Origin: Clostridium formicaceticum
GTDB lineage: Bacteria > Bacillota > Clostridia > Peptostreptococcales > Natronincolaceae
Assembly: GCF_001854185.1 (NCBI RefSeq)
Contig: NZ_CP017603.1
Coordinates: 124,001 to 188,000, forward strand
DNA: 64,000 bases
Direction of reading: 5' to 3'
Positions 24,934 to 33,947 of the stretch are shown one piece after another. Both the position numbers and the translations under genes were made by a program. The notes below the pieces were generated by a model. That model was not told where the DNA came from. It was given only the letters and a program-made list of their open reading frames with translations, and did no database searches. Within the stretch, counting starts at the first letter, position 1. Every line of letters starts with the position of its first letter.

Positions 24934-26469
24934 TTATTTGGCTCCCTTCAAAGCTTGTAGGATTTCATTGACTAAACTTAAAAGCTTTTCATGATCAGTG
25001 CAATCTATTTTCAATCCATTGAAAGAAGGTGTATTTCCACAGCATCCTGTTTCAGCCTTCACTGCATGGCTGTTTAGTTCAGGATAGCTAAAAGACGTAT
25101 CAGCAGAAGCCAAAGTGCTACAATCCTTTAAACCATATGCAATTCTTTTAATATTAATCAAATGCATTGGTGTAACATTCTCAGAAACTGAGCTTCCTCC
25201 CCATGTACCACAACCTAATGTAAAGGAAGGTATAAGACCAGTGCTTGCACCAGTTCCTCCTTGGGCACTGCCTGTATTCACTAAAATACGTGCTGCTGGC
25301 TTTTTAGCAAACTTCATTACCATATCTCTATCTTCCGTATGAAGGCTCATGGTGTGTCCTATTCCATTTTGAAGTAGTTGTATACTAAGTTCACATGCCT
25401 CATGCCAATCCTTCACTGTATAAAAGGCGATGACTGTTGTTAGTTTTTCATAGGATAATGGATACTCTTCACCAACCCCCTGCTGCTCTCCTATTAGAAT
25501 CTTTGTTCCTTCTGGAATAGAAATTCCAGCTGCTTCTGCAATCACCTGCGGGGTCCTACCTACAAATTTGGCATTCATGGTGTGTCCTGTCTTAAATAAC
25601 AGCTTGCAAACTTTTTTCGTTTCTTCTGCTGTCATAAAGTATCCACCCTGCTTCTTAAGCTCAGCTATCACCGCTTCACGGTTACATTCTTCCACAATGA
25701 TGGACTGCTCAGATGCACAAATTGTACCATGATCAAAGGTCTTACTTGCAATAATATTGCTAACCGCTTTTTGAATATTTGCAGTTCTCTCAATATAAGC
25801 CGGTGAGTTACCAGCACCAACACCTAATGCAGGCTTACCTGCACTATAGGATGCCTTCACCATTCCTGGACCTCCAGTTGCAATAATCATAGCAATATCC
25901 TTATGCTTCATTAGCTCATTTGTAGCTTCCATCGTTGGTGTGGAAATACTGCTTATAATATTTGCAGGAGCCCCTGCTGCTACTGCCGCATCCTGCATTA
26001 GGCTTACAGCTTTAAGCGTACATTTTAGTGCTGCAGGATGTGGTGAAAAAACAATGCCATTACGTGATTTAATTGCTATAATTGCTTTAAAGATAGCAGT
26101 GGATGTTGGGTTGGTTGATGGCACAATACCCATTAATAGACCCATAGGCTCAGCAATATCAATTACCTGTTGGCTTACATCCTCTCTAATAACGCCAATC
26201 GTCTTCATGTCTTTAATTGCATCATAGAGCATCACAGAAGCCATATGATTTTTATAGGCCTTATCTTCAACTTTACCAAATCCAGTTTCTTCTACAGCCA
26301 TTTTAGCCAGGAAAACTGCGTTTTCTTTCGCTACGCTAACCATGTTGTATAGAATCTTATCGATTTGCTCTTCAGTATAGTCAGCAAGCTGATTTGCAGC
26401 AATTTTTCCCAGTCGTGCAATATCTCTTGCTTCTTGTACTGAACGTAAATCACGATCAATGCTTTCCAA
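24934..26469 (-). CDS. cutF: CoA-acylating acetaldehyde dehydrogenase of the choline microcompartment
   Basis: A protein of 511 aa oxidising acetaldehyde to acetyl-CoA with NAD+. The catalytic cysteine is C251 in DHGTICASE. Residues 3-28 form an amphipathic helix (DRDLRSVQEARDIARL) of the kind that targets PduP/EutE enzymes into shells. GVGAGNSPAYIE is the cofactor-side loop. TTG start at 26469 follows AGGAGAGG; an overlapping ATG in another frame soon stops. Two bases separate it from pduL. Substrate is taken as acetaldehyde from CutC. Confidence 0.9.
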   Translation of the reverse strand: MESIDRDLRSVQEARDIARLGKIAANQLADYTEEQIDKILYNMVSVAKENAVFLAKMAVEETGFGKVEDKAYKNHMASVMLYDAIKDMKTIGVIREDVSQQVIDIAEPMGLLMGIVPSTNPTSTAIFKAIIAIKSRNGIVFSPHPAALKCTLKAVSLMQDAAVAAGAPANIISSISTPTMEATNELMKHKDIAMIIATGGPGMVKASYSAGKPALGVGAGNSPAYIERTANIQKAVSNIIASKTFDHGTICASEQSIIVEECNREAVIAELKKQGGYFMTAEETKKVCKLLFKTGHTMNAKFVGRTPQVIAEAAGISIPEGTKILIGEQQGVGEEYPLSYEKLTTVIAFYTVKDWHEACELSIQLLQNGIGHTMSLHTEDRDMVMKFAKKPAARILVNTGSAQGGTGASTGLIPSFTLGCGTWGGSSVSENVTPMHLINIKRIAYGLKDCSTLASADTSFSYPELNSHAVKAETGCCGNTPSFNGLKIDCTDHEKLLSLVNEILQALKGAK

Positions 26470-26529
26470 TCATAACCTCTCCTTCTTTTTTCTAGTGTTT
26501 TAAATCATATTTTTAGGTTTTTCCTCTCA

Positions 26530-27186
26530 TTAATGATTCTCGTAATATTTTCTAAACTCTGCCATCAGCAAATTCTTATCTGCCCTGGAGATTTTCCTTC
26601 CCACTATGCCAAAGTCTTTATATTCACGGGCTAGGTTTCGAAGTTTTATCACCTTAAACTTTCCAAGTGCTTCTATCGTTTCTTCTATACCAGATTCAAG
26701 TACCATCTTGTCTACAGCTTCCTTATGATGCAACTCACTGAAGTTCGACTGTGTCAAAGCACTTGTTTTTTCTTGATTTATTTCTTCTTGAGCTATATTC
26801 ATCTTTGAATCTTCCTTTAATTCCTCTACCGCATTTTCAATGATTACTACTTCTGGCTCCGTCTTTATTGTTACAATTTCATCAATTGGTGGTTCTTCTT
26901 CTGGTTCAGTTTTTGTTGTTGCAATGATGCTGTTTAGTTCCTCATGTGGGCGGGGAATGATATGTTGTGAAATCAGTAATCCTTCATCAATCTTTTTGAC
27001 TGCTGCTCCACCAGCCTCTACAGCTGCCTTCACCGCCCCAACATCACCCGTTATAGCTATGGAAACAAGACCGCCTCCAACATAGGTCTTTTCTAAGAGA
27101 TTTACATCTGCTGCCTTTAGCATGGCATCTGCACTCTCTGTAGCTGCGATAAGTCCTTTTGTTTCAATTAACCCAAGTGCCTGCAT
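26530..27186 (-). CDS. BMC shell protein with long acidic linker and Rho-N/SAP-like C-terminal domain
   Basis: A protein of 218 aa. Residues 1-90 are a BMC-H domain (ALGLIETKGLIAATESADAM, IIPRPHEEL). Residues about 92-165 are an acidic, Pro/Glu/Thr-rich disordered linker. Residues about 168-218 form a helical module (KFKVIKLRNLAREYKD) with a pattern like Rho N-terminal or SAP-type helices, reminiscent of PduK/EutK shell proteins with extra C-terminal domains. The tail could face the lumen or cytosol and bind nucleic acid or cargo; this is inference. ATG follows AGGGAGGGCTAAGCA. Confidence 0.88.
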   Translation of the reverse strand: MQALGLIETKGLIAATESADAMLKAADVNLLEKTYVGGGLVSIAITGDVGAVKAAVEAGGAAVKKIDEGLLISQHIIPRPHEELNSIIATTKTEPEEEPPIDEIVTIKTEPEVVIIENAVEELKEDSKMNIAQEEINQEKTSALTQSNFSELHHKEAVDKMVLESGIEETIEALGKFKVIKLRNLAREYKDFGIVGRKISRADKNLLMAEFRKYYENH

Positions 27187-27225
27187 TGCTTAGCCCTCCC
27201 TAACTCTAACTTATAAAAGATCATC

Positions 27226-27879
27226 TCAGTTGGCTGGATAGGTAACATAGAATACCTTAGCTTTACCAGAAGAAGCCCAAGTAACTTTTGAACCTGATGG
27301 AATATAGACAACGTCACCAGGATATGCCGTTAAAGTCTTACCATCGATCGTAACTGTTAAGGCACCTTCAATGACATAATTAATTTCTTGATAGGTTAGT
27401 TCCCTGTCAAATTTGGAATCATCAATCGCTAAGAATCCGGCACACATGGAAGACTCATCCTTACTAATTAATTCTTGATAGGACACCTTTGCATCAGGAT
27501 CTCCAGTATCAAAAACATCGAACTTTACCGAATTACCCCGTATTACCTTTAAACCATTAAAAGCACTTTCAGCTACATACTTAGGGTTAACAATTGAGTC
27601 AAGTATTCCGTTTAAAAGTCCTTGATCCATCATAGCCTTCAATAACTTGTAAATCATTTCACTGTCTAATCCATCTTCGCAGGCCTTTACCGCTTCAGAT
27701 ACTTTGGCTTCAGTTGCTTTTTCTTCACAAGTAGGTGTTTCTGTAGAAAACGCTATACCGCAAGCTTGCGCTACATCTTTTGCTGAGGGTGTAATAATTG
27801 TATTGCTGTCAATATAAATGACTTTTTTTCCTTGACCTTCAGCAACTTCAACATCCTTTGCGCAAATCAACTTTTTCAC
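27226..27879 (-). CDS. eutQ: EutQ-like cupin protein
   Basis: A protein of 217 aa whose C-terminal half is an EutQ-type cupin: ELTYQEINYVIEGALTVTIDGK and AYPGDVVYIPSGSKV. N-terminal half is variable with VKKLICAKDVE and IITPSAKDVA. GTG start at 27879 follows AAAGGATGTG; an upstream in-frame ATG has no ribosome site. EutQ members have been linked to acetate-kinase activity in Salmonella and to shell assembly; which applies here is not known. Lies between shell genes. Confidence 0.85.
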   Translation of the reverse strand: MKKLICAKDVEVAEGQGKKVIYIDSNTIITPSAKDVAQACGIAFSTETPTCEEKATEAKVSEAVKACEDGLDSEMIYKLLKAMMDQGLLNGILDSIVNPKYVAESAFNGLKVIRGNSVKFDVFDTGDPDAKVSYQELISKDESSMCAGFLAIDDSKFDRELTYQEINYVIEGALTVTIDGKTLTAYPGDVVYIPSGSKVTWASSGKAKVFYVTYPAN

Positions 27880-27942
27880 ACTTTCACATCCTTTCCTCCT
27901 GTCTTTAAGACACCTTTTTATATACAAAAATTCTTATATATT

Positions 27943-28491
27943 TTAAAGTAAAGATGCCACCAATACATCCGAGGGAGAAGGTATAACCTCTACATTTACT
28001 AAGAGACCATTATCCTTTACAGCAGCTTTCCCTGCTTCAACACCGGCTTGAACTGCAGCCACATCACCAGTAAAAATAAAGAATGATTTACCTCCCAATC
28101 CATTCCCCAAACGTAACTCTAATGGCTGTAATTCTGCTGCCTTAAGTACTGCATCAGCAGCAATAATCATCGTCGCTTGGGCGAAGGACTCGATAATGCC
28201 TAAAGCCTGAATACGATCTGGCATAGTTGTACCAGTAATTGCTGGAAATACCTGAGGATTTACATTGGGTATAACGATCGAATCAACCAAATATTCTTCT
28301 GCCGCCCTTTCCCCAGTACGCACTGAATCATAAACCGATGCTACATCACCGTGAACAATTGCAATATATTTGCCCGGACAGGTAGAACCAGCTGTAACGA
28401 TTTCTACATCAGCAGCCTTCACCATTTGGTCTGCTGCATATATTCCCCGGGCAACACTAGTAAATTCAACCATTCCTATTGCTTTTGGCAT
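27943..28491 (-). CDS. pduT: Tandem-BMC shell protein, PduT-like, probable 4Fe-4S carrier
   Basis: A protein of 182 aa with two BMC domains in tandem (AIGMVEFTSVARGIYAADQM and QALGIIESFAQATMIIAADAVL). In the first domain STCPGKY keeps the pore cysteine that in PduT ligates a 4Fe-4S cluster at the trimer axis. It is thought to pass electrons across the shell with PduS. ATG follows GGAGGGACGAAT and overlaps the PduS-like gene end by 26 bp, which fits a joint role. Confidence 0.9.
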   Translation of the reverse strand: MPKAIGMVEFTSVARGIYAADQMVKAADVEIVTAGSTCPGKYIAIVHGDVASVYDSVRTGERAAEEYLVDSIVIPNVNPQVFPAITGTTMPDRIQALGIIESFAQATMIIAADAVLKAAELQPLELRLGNGLGGKSFFIFTGDVAAVQAGVEAGKAAVKDNGLLVNVEVIPSPSDVLVASLL

Positions 28492-29821
28492 ATTCGTCCC
28501 TCCTTATTGCAATAAAATCTTTTTCAATTTCAACGATATTTCCTGAGATACTTGCATGTATCGTAGCACCTAAGCTTCCTTCAGGAATTTTACCTATTTT
28601 TTGACCTGCCTCAACATAGTCCCCAACGGAAACAATTGGAACCGCAGGTGCCCCTACATGCTGCCTTGTTGAGATATATACTACTTCCGGTTTTACTTCA
28701 GCTTCTGTCATAGGCGCTGGCTTATCAAAAGGAGATAAACCTAATCTAGCTATAAGTCGTTTACTTGGAAGCAATCTGTACTCCCGACTTTTGCGAGCTA
28801 TAAAGTCTGACTTTTTTGGTGTATATCTTATATTTTCCTCTGCTAATTTACCTTTGAAGTGGATATTTGCAAATTTAGGATAGAGTCCTGCTGGGCATGA
28901 GAAGAGTTCACATAAATTGCATTGACAACAGAGCTGTGCAATCTTTTGCCCTTCAACATCCGTCAGTGCATAATTTAAAGCACGCATCATTTTGTGAGGC
29001 TGCATTTCATGTCCTAGAAGATAACGTGGACACATATCTGTGCACATACGACACTGCTCACAAGCTGACCTGTTCACTCTTTTCGCCAGTTCTATGCTAA
29101 CAGATTTTTTTCTTACTAAGTAATGATCCTTTTTTAAAATTACAAATCCCTTACTTTTCTTAGTAACATAACCATCTAAGCTACTCATCATAGGACCCAT
29201 CATAGGACCACCATCAATCACTGCACAGTTATCAAAGTCTTCAATGCCACTTAACTTTAAGATATCTATAATAGGTGTACCTACAGGAACCTTTATAGTG
29301 AAAGGCTTAGGAACATCCCCTGCAACTGTAATATATGTTTGTATAACTGGCTGTTGAATAGACGCATAGTATACATTTAATGCAGTTTCTGAGTTCATCA
29401 CGACACATCCAACTTGAATTGGGATACCTGCTTCTGGAACAACCCTGCCTGTCAGTTCATAAACCAGTACCTGTTCATCACCTGCAGGATAGATATCCGG
29501 TAGTTCTCTCACTTCAACAAAATCTCCTACCTGAAGTGCCTCAACCCGCTCCCTCAGTATAGCAACTACTTTTTTATGCTTTCCTTTTATGCCTATAAGG
29601 GCTTTGCTTGCACCAACAAACTTTCCTGCTGCTTCAAACCCTTTTATAATTTCATCTGGAAACAACGCCATCAGCTGTTGGTCCACCCTCAATAACGGTT
29701 CACATTCAGCGCCATTAAGAAGGATATATTCAGCCTTTGCTTGAAGTTTTACATGGGTAGGAAACCCTGCTCCCCCTGCACCAACAATACCGGCTTCTTT
29801 TACCATATCAAGAAGATTCAT
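28466..29821 (-). CDS. pduS: PduS/RnfC-like flavin and iron-sulfur electron-transfer protein
   Basis: A protein of 451 aa with N-terminal GIVGAGGAGFPTHVKL (RnfC/NuoF-type NADH/FMN module), a SLBB-like region, ferredoxin motifs CEQCRMCTDMCP (about residue 258) and CCQCNLCELFSCP (about residue 302), and a C-terminal lipoyl-like stretch. Start chosen at ATG 29821 after GGAGGTACAAGA. Likely NADH-linked electron transfer to the PduT-like shell pore, recycling cofactors inside the compartment. Confidence 0.9.
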   Translation of the reverse strand: MNLLDMVKEAGIVGAGGAGFPTHVKLQAKAEYILLNGAECEPLLRVDQQLMALFPDEIIKGFEAAGKFVGASKALIGIKGKHKKVVAILRERVEALQVGDFVEVRELPDIYPAGDEQVLVYELTGRVVPEAGIPIQVGCVVMNSETALNVYYASIQQPVIQTYITVAGDVPKPFTIKVPVGTPIIDILKLSGIEDFDNCAVIDGGPMMGPMMSSLDGYVTKKSKGFVILKKDHYLVRKKSVSIELAKRVNRSACEQCRMCTDMCPRYLLGHEMQPHKMMRALNYALTDVEGQKIAQLCCQCNLCELFSCPAGLYPKFANIHFKGKLAEENIRYTPKKSDFIARKSREYRLLPSKRLIARLGLSPFDKPAPMTEAEVKPEVVYISTRQHVGAPAVPIVSVGDYVEAGQKIGKIPEGSLGATIHASISGNIVEIEKDFIAIRRDEYAKSNRNG

Positions 29822-29838
29822 TCTTGTACCTCCTGAAT

Positions 29839-30102
29839 TTATCCAAAATTGCAATCTTCATCAATAATTCCCACAACAGCTGCATCAATGGGAATATTAT
29901 CATTATCTAGTATTTTTCGGGCTGCTGAGCCGGTGGAAATAATCACTCGATCTCCAATGCCGGCACCAATGTTGTCTATAACAATGAGCCGCTGACCGTT
30001 ATCACTGCCGCCAATGATTTCTGCCAGCATAAATTTTAATCCTTTCAGCGAATCTGCCTTCCTAGTTGCCCATATATTATCAATTAATCTTGCAGCTAAC
30101 AT
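29839..30102 (-). CDS. eutN: EutN/CcmL-type pentameric vertex protein
   Basis: An 87-aa BMC-P protein (MLAARLIDNIWATRK, then LIVIDNIGAGIGDRVIISTGS and DAAVVGIIDE). Pentamers cap the twelve vertices of the polyhedral shell. ATG 30102 follows AAAAGGAGAAAGCT and overlaps the previous shell gene's stop codon; a longer frame upstream lacks a ribosome site. One vertex gene is enough for a closed shell. Confidence 0.92.
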   Translation of the reverse strand: MLAARLIDNIWATRKADSLKGLKFMLAEIIGGSDNGQRLIVIDNIGAGIGDRVIISTGSAARKILDNDNIPIDAAVVGIIDEDCNFG

Positions 30103-30401
30103 ATAGCTTTCTCCTTTTCTAGATGGCATTTCATCTCTAAAATCGCTGCCTCAACAGAAGCCGTATCACCAAAGATTGCTATCATAATCATATTTTGCGG
30201 ACAACTCCCTTTAATATCTGACACTGTTACACCAACAGCCTTCTCAGCAATATCTGCTGCACAAATCATATCGATCATTCTACCCTGTACCAAACCAATT
30301 GCATCCACACAACTCCAATCATTACTAACACCTGTCCCCAGCCGCTTCATAAGAATATCAACGGTGCCTTTTGATGGAGATTTAATCACTCTAAATTCCA
30401 T
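30096..30401 (-). CDS. eutS: EutS/PduU-type circularly permuted BMC shell protein
   Basis: About 101 aa. SPSKGTVDILMKRLG and AIGLVQGRMIDMICAADIAEKA, together with SVEAAILEMK near the C-terminus, give the permuted BMC fold seen in EutS and PduU, which form hexamers with a beta-barrel plug. Start ATG 30401 after AGGAGATG. Part of the shell block with eutN. Confidence 0.88.
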   Translation of the reverse strand: MEFRVIKSPSKGTVDILMKRLGTGVSNDWSCVDAIGLVQGRMIDMICAADIAEKAVGVTVSDIKGSCPQNMIMIAIFGDTASVEAAILEMKCHLEKEKAIC

Positions 30402-30414
30402 GACCAAACATCTC

Positions 30415-31260
30415 CTAATCTATACTTTCCTGTGTGCAGCTAAGTGCTATGCCTAAAGGAGTTACAAACATAGGATTTTGAGGCTTATGGGTAAAAATGC
30501 CTGTCTTTTTTGTTATGATATCTTCAATACCTGCCAGACAACAAGTTCCCCCAACCAACAATATTTCCTCCACGTCATGATCCTTAATATGTTGATTGAT
30601 GATAGAGGCTATTTTTTCAACCACTGGCTTTAATACAGGTAACAGCTCTTTATGATTTCTAGCCTCTCTCTTGTACAGTTCTGCCTCTTGAAATGACATG
30701 CCATAGGCACCAGAAACAACCAGGGAGAAATGGGTACCGCCTGTTGGCTCATCAGCGATATAAACAACTTCACCATTTTTTAGTATTGAAATTCCTGTTG
30801 TTCCGCCACCTATATCCACCACCGCACCATTTTGAATCTTTAGAACCTTATTGGCTGCCGTAGGTTCATCAAGGACATTGGTGAGTTCAAAGCCGGCAGC
30901 CTGAACCACATTTTTCACTGCCCCTGAATCCAAAGTATCTGTCCCTGGCGGTATTGCAGCAGCGCCATAAATGAGTTCTATGCCTAATTTTGCTTCAATC
31001 TGCTGCTTTAACTCTTTAACAATTTTTATTGCACCAATATAATCTATCACCATACCATCCCGAACTACATCAGCATATCGGTAAGCACCTGCAACTGGTT
31101 TGTAGTTTTCATCCAAAACTGCTAAAACAACACATGCCGTACCTAAATCTACACCGGTGTAGTAAACCGAAGACTTACTTATAATGGGCTGTTCCACTAC
31201 ATCTTCAAAGTCTCGGACAAGCTGATCACAATATTCATAATTTAGCGCTCTCTCTGACAT
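30415..31260 (-). CDS. eutJ: EutJ-family ATPase-like chaperone
   Basis: A protein of 281 aa with an actin/Hsp70-type ATPase fold: YTGVDLGTACVVLAV (phosphate 1, about residue 34), AVVDIGGGTTGISI (phosphate 2, about residue 145) and ILLVGGTCCLAGIEDI (adenosine site). EutJ proteins are common in microcompartment loci and are believed to help folding or reactivation of cargo. ATG follows GGAGGTAAAAG. Overlaps the EutT-like gene by 19 bp. Confidence 0.9.
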   Translation of the reverse strand: MSERALNYEYCDQLVRDFEDVVEQPIISKSSVYYTGVDLGTACVVLAVLDENYKPVAGAYRYADVVRDGMVIDYIGAIKIVKELKQQIEAKLGIELIYGAAAIPPGTDTLDSGAVKNVVQAAGFELTNVLDEPTAANKVLKIQNGAVVDIGGGTTGISILKNGEVVYIADEPTGGTHFSLVVSGAYGMSFQEAELYKREARNHKELLPVLKPVVEKIASIINQHIKDHDVEEILLVGGTCCLAGIEDIITKKTGIFTHKPQNPMFVTPLGIALSCTQESID

Positions 31261-31919
31261 CTTTTACCTCCAAAAATAGAACAGATCATTTGGGATAAGG
31301 CATTAATACTCTGATGAACCTTCCCGATCATCTCTTTATAAAATTCATTTTCACTATCATTGTTCTCAAATGCCTCTAAAAGGAAGGCTTCTAGCTCTCT
31401 AAGGGCACACCGCAGCCTGTGTAAAAGAATGATAGCTCTACCTTTTTCTAGTTGTATGTGAAATTCTGTGATTTCAAAGCAGTCATCTAAGTCATCAAAA
31501 AAATTATCTGATTTTATCCCTATACATTCCTTACAACCAAATGTTTCAATGGCATTCGTTTGTAAACCATTTTTAATGTTTGAAAACTGTTTGCCTAAAT
31601 GGATGACACTTTGGGCTAAAAGAATATCCCTACTTAAAAGTTCCTCTGCAGTCATAAGAAATAGTGCTTCCATTGATTTCATCTTCCAGTAAAACATCTT
31701 CTTTTTCCAATGGTCTTTTGTTTCTATTTCTTTAGATGGTTCCTTTATATCTTCTGTGCCTTTTTTCATACTAGGATCATCCTCAACCATATTGATCCCA
31801 CGATCTAATAAAAACTGACGTCCTCCTGGTGTAAGCCTTTCTCCGGCTTTTATTGCATAAGTAGTAAAAGGTTCTTTTCTAAATAAGTCCCGCAAATCTT
31901 CTTCGGTGATAAACTTCAT
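31242..31919 (-). CDS. EutT/PduO-like cobalamin adenosyltransferase-type protein of cut locus
   Basis: A protein of about 225 aa. The N-terminal FITEEDLRDLFR...GERLTPGGRQFLLDRGI is the conserved start of the EutT-like family in GRM loci. The remainder is helical (KMFYWKMKSMEALFLMTAEELL). Since CutC needs no B12, its role in choline loci is unknown and may be structural or vestigial. ATG 31919 is six bases after AAGGGGA. It lies after cutD with a 142-bp gap that contains no gene. Confidence 0.8.
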   Translation of the reverse strand: MKFITEEDLRDLFRKEPFTTYAIKAGERLTPGGRQFLLDRGINMVEDDPSMKKGTEDIKEPSKEIETKDHWKKKMFYWKMKSMEALFLMTAEELLSRDILLAQSVIHLGKQFSNIKNGLQTNAIETFGCKECIGIKSDNFFDDLDDCFEITEFHIQLEKGRAIILLHRLRCALRELEAFLLEAFENNDSENEFYKEMIGKVHQSINALSQMICSIFGGKRCQRER

Positions 31920-32067
31920 ATTCATTCCCCTTTACTTTACTTTCCTTGTCCTAAAAACAAGTATTCTTTCAATGCTCCAATACCTATTCCCTTAGGAACA
32001 CTTACCTTATAATAAGGCTCTCACAAAAATTACCTCTCGATTTATTTTCTATATGGCCACTGATTTA

Positions 32068-33018
32068 TTAATGCCTTATCACTGAAACGGGAAAATCATA
32101 TTCCCTCATCCAACCCTCAATGATTGCTAACGTATCATTGCTTAATTGAAATTCTCCTTCCATTTGATACTCCATACCCAACTGCTTGTACTTATTGACG
32201 CCCAGTTTATGATAAGGAAGTAGATCTATACCCTTAAAATTTTTATAATCGCGATAGAGCGTTAGAAAATCTATAACTTTTTTCATCTCATCTTGGCTAT
32301 CATTTATACCTTTTAAAAGGGGCATTCTTATTTTCACGTTATAACCACGATGCAACAGTTCCTTTAGGTTTTCCAGGATTTTTTCATTGCGTACTCCTGT
32401 TAGCTGGTAATGTCTTTCGGAGTCAATGTGCTTTAGATCATAAAGGAATAAATCAGTGAACTCAGCAACCTGCAGCATGGACTCAAGCTTTGTATAACCA
32501 CAGGTCTCAATGGCTGTATTTATTCCTTCCCGCTTGCAAGCCATCAGCAGACTTGCAGCAAATTCTGGCTGCATCATTACCTCGCCACCGCCTAAAGTGA
32601 CACCACCACCTGAGATATCATAAAAGGCTTCATCTTCTTCTATAATCTCTAAAAGTTCGTCAACGGTTTTTGCTTCTCCCACAATCGATAATGCAGCTTG
32701 CGTGCAAGCCTTTTCGCATATATGACATCCTACACAATCAATACTTCGATTGATTACATGTTTTTCTTCCCTAGTCATGCTATGAATTCCAACAGGACAA
32801 ACCGAGACACAAGCGCCACAATTAATACATGAACTGCCTTTAAACATCACTTGATATTTTCCTTCCACCCCTTCAGGGTTAGAACACCATTTACAGCGTA
32901 ATGGGCATCCTTTAAAGAACACCATGGTTCTTATTCCTGGGCCATCATACATATTGTATTTTTGTATATTAAATATAAATCCTTTTCCTTCAGTTATAGC
33001 CGCCTTATTATTGCTCAT
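32068..33018 (-). CDS. cutD: CutC-activating radical SAM enzyme (choline TMA-lyase activase)
   Basis: A protein of 316 aa. KGCPLRCKWCSNPEG holds the radical SAM cluster (CxxxCxxC), and CINCGACVSVCPVG plus CVGCHICEKAC bind two extra 4Fe-4S clusters, as in glycyl-radical activases. It should abstract hydrogen from Gly821 of CutC to install the radical. ATG follows GGGAGATGATAGGAT. In typical cut loci cutD follows cutC directly. Here an IS21 element and a foldback lie between (33158-35910), which could alter co-expression. Confidence 0.93.
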   Translation of the reverse strand: MSNNKAAITEGKGFIFNIQKYNMYDGPGIRTMVFFKGCPLRCKWCSNPEGVEGKYQVMFKGSSCINCGACVSVCPVGIHSMTREEKHVINRSIDCVGCHICEKACTQAALSIVGEAKTVDELLEIIEEDEAFYDISGGGVTLGGGEVMMQPEFAASLLMACKREGINTAIETCGYTKLESMLQVAEFTDLFLYDLKHIDSERHYQLTGVRNEKILENLKELLHRGYNVKIRMPLLKGINDSQDEMKKVIDFLTLYRDYKNFKGIDLLPYHKLGVNKYKQLGMEYQMEGEFQLSNDTLAIIEGWMREYDFPVSVIRH

Positions 33019-33133
33019 ATCCTATCATCTCCCGTTTGATTCCTTTAGCTATCTTATAGATAACATCAGGACTTAATTTTGATATACTAAGGGCTACATT
33101 TGCAACCCACGGTTTTAGGGCTGTATTTGTCAA
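33008..33133 (-). other. Short ORF or 3' gene remnant beside the IS21 left end
   Basis: A 41-codon frame (TTG start, with GAGG nine bases before) ends by overlapping the cutD start. The product includes ALKPWVANVALSISKLSPD and looks like a protein C-terminus rather than random translation. I do not recognise it. It could be what is left of a gene that IS21 or the foldback interrupted, or a small coupled ORF. Confidence 0.3.
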
Positions 33134-33185
33134 TCCAAAATTCCTCTATATACTAATTGAAATTTCCCCTAGGGGAGTAAAAAAA

Positions 33186-33947
33186 TTATTGTTCCTCAAG
33201 CCATCGTTTGGTTTCTTTTAATCTGTAAGAATTACCATTCATATTTACTATATAAGATTTATGGGTTAATCTATCTATCATAGCTGCTGTCATAACTGGA
33301 TCTTTAAATATTTCATCCCACCTTTCAAAGGAAAGATTGGTTGTGATAATGGTTGATTTTCTACCCGCTCTCAAAGATAAGTATGTGAAAAGTAGCTCGG
33401 AAGCCTCCTTATCAAAGGAGATATATCCTAATTCATCGGCTATGATTAAATCATACTTTTCAAACCTTTTTTCAAAGGCACGAAGGTTTTTTTCTGACCT
33501 ACTTTCCTTTAATTCATTCACCAATAGGGGAATGGTAGTGAATAGGACTTTATAGCCTACATTACAGGCTTTTATGCCCAAACCAATAGCCATATGGGTC
33601 TTCCCCGTGCCTGGGTTACCTGCAAGGATAATATTTTGACCCGTTTCAATAAATTCAAGGGTTGAAAACACCTTCACTTTATTTCTTGCATCTTCTGGCA
33701 AATCTTCTATGATTAAATCTTCAAGGTATTTTTTATATGGAAATCTTGCACTTCTAATCCTGCTCTTCCTCCCATTGTCTTTTCTAAGGTCATATTCTTT
33801 TTCTAAAAGATCGTAAAGGAAAGTGTCATAGGTTTTAGAGTCTTTATTGGCTTCGGTAAGTTCTTCTTTAAAATGCCTTAGAATATATGGCAGCTTAAGT
33901 TCTTTAGAAAACAATGCTATTTTTTCATAGATGTCTTTATGGTTCAT
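33186..33947 (-). CDS. istB: IS21 helper ATPase IstB
   Basis: A DnaA/DnaC-like AAA+ protein of 253 aa. Walker A is LAGNPGTGKTHMAIGL (about residues 105-120), Walker B is DLIIADELGYISFD, and sensor residues are in TTNLSFERW. It stimulates IstA transposase and target choice. Overlaps istA by four bases (ATGA-type), consistent with translational coupling. Reading frame is intact. Confidence 0.93.
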   Translation of the reverse strand: MNHKDIYEKIALFSKELKLPYILRHFKEELTEANKDSKTYDTFLYDLLEKEYDLRKDNGRKSRIRSARFPYKKYLEDLIIEDLPEDARNKVKVFSTLEFIETGQNIILAGNPGTGKTHMAIGLGIKACNVGYKVLFTTIPLLVNELKESRSEKNLRAFEKRFEKYDLIIADELGYISFDKEASELLFTYLSLRAGRKSTIITTNLSFERWDEIFKDPVMTAAMIDRLTHKSYIVNMNGNSYRLKETKRWLEEQ

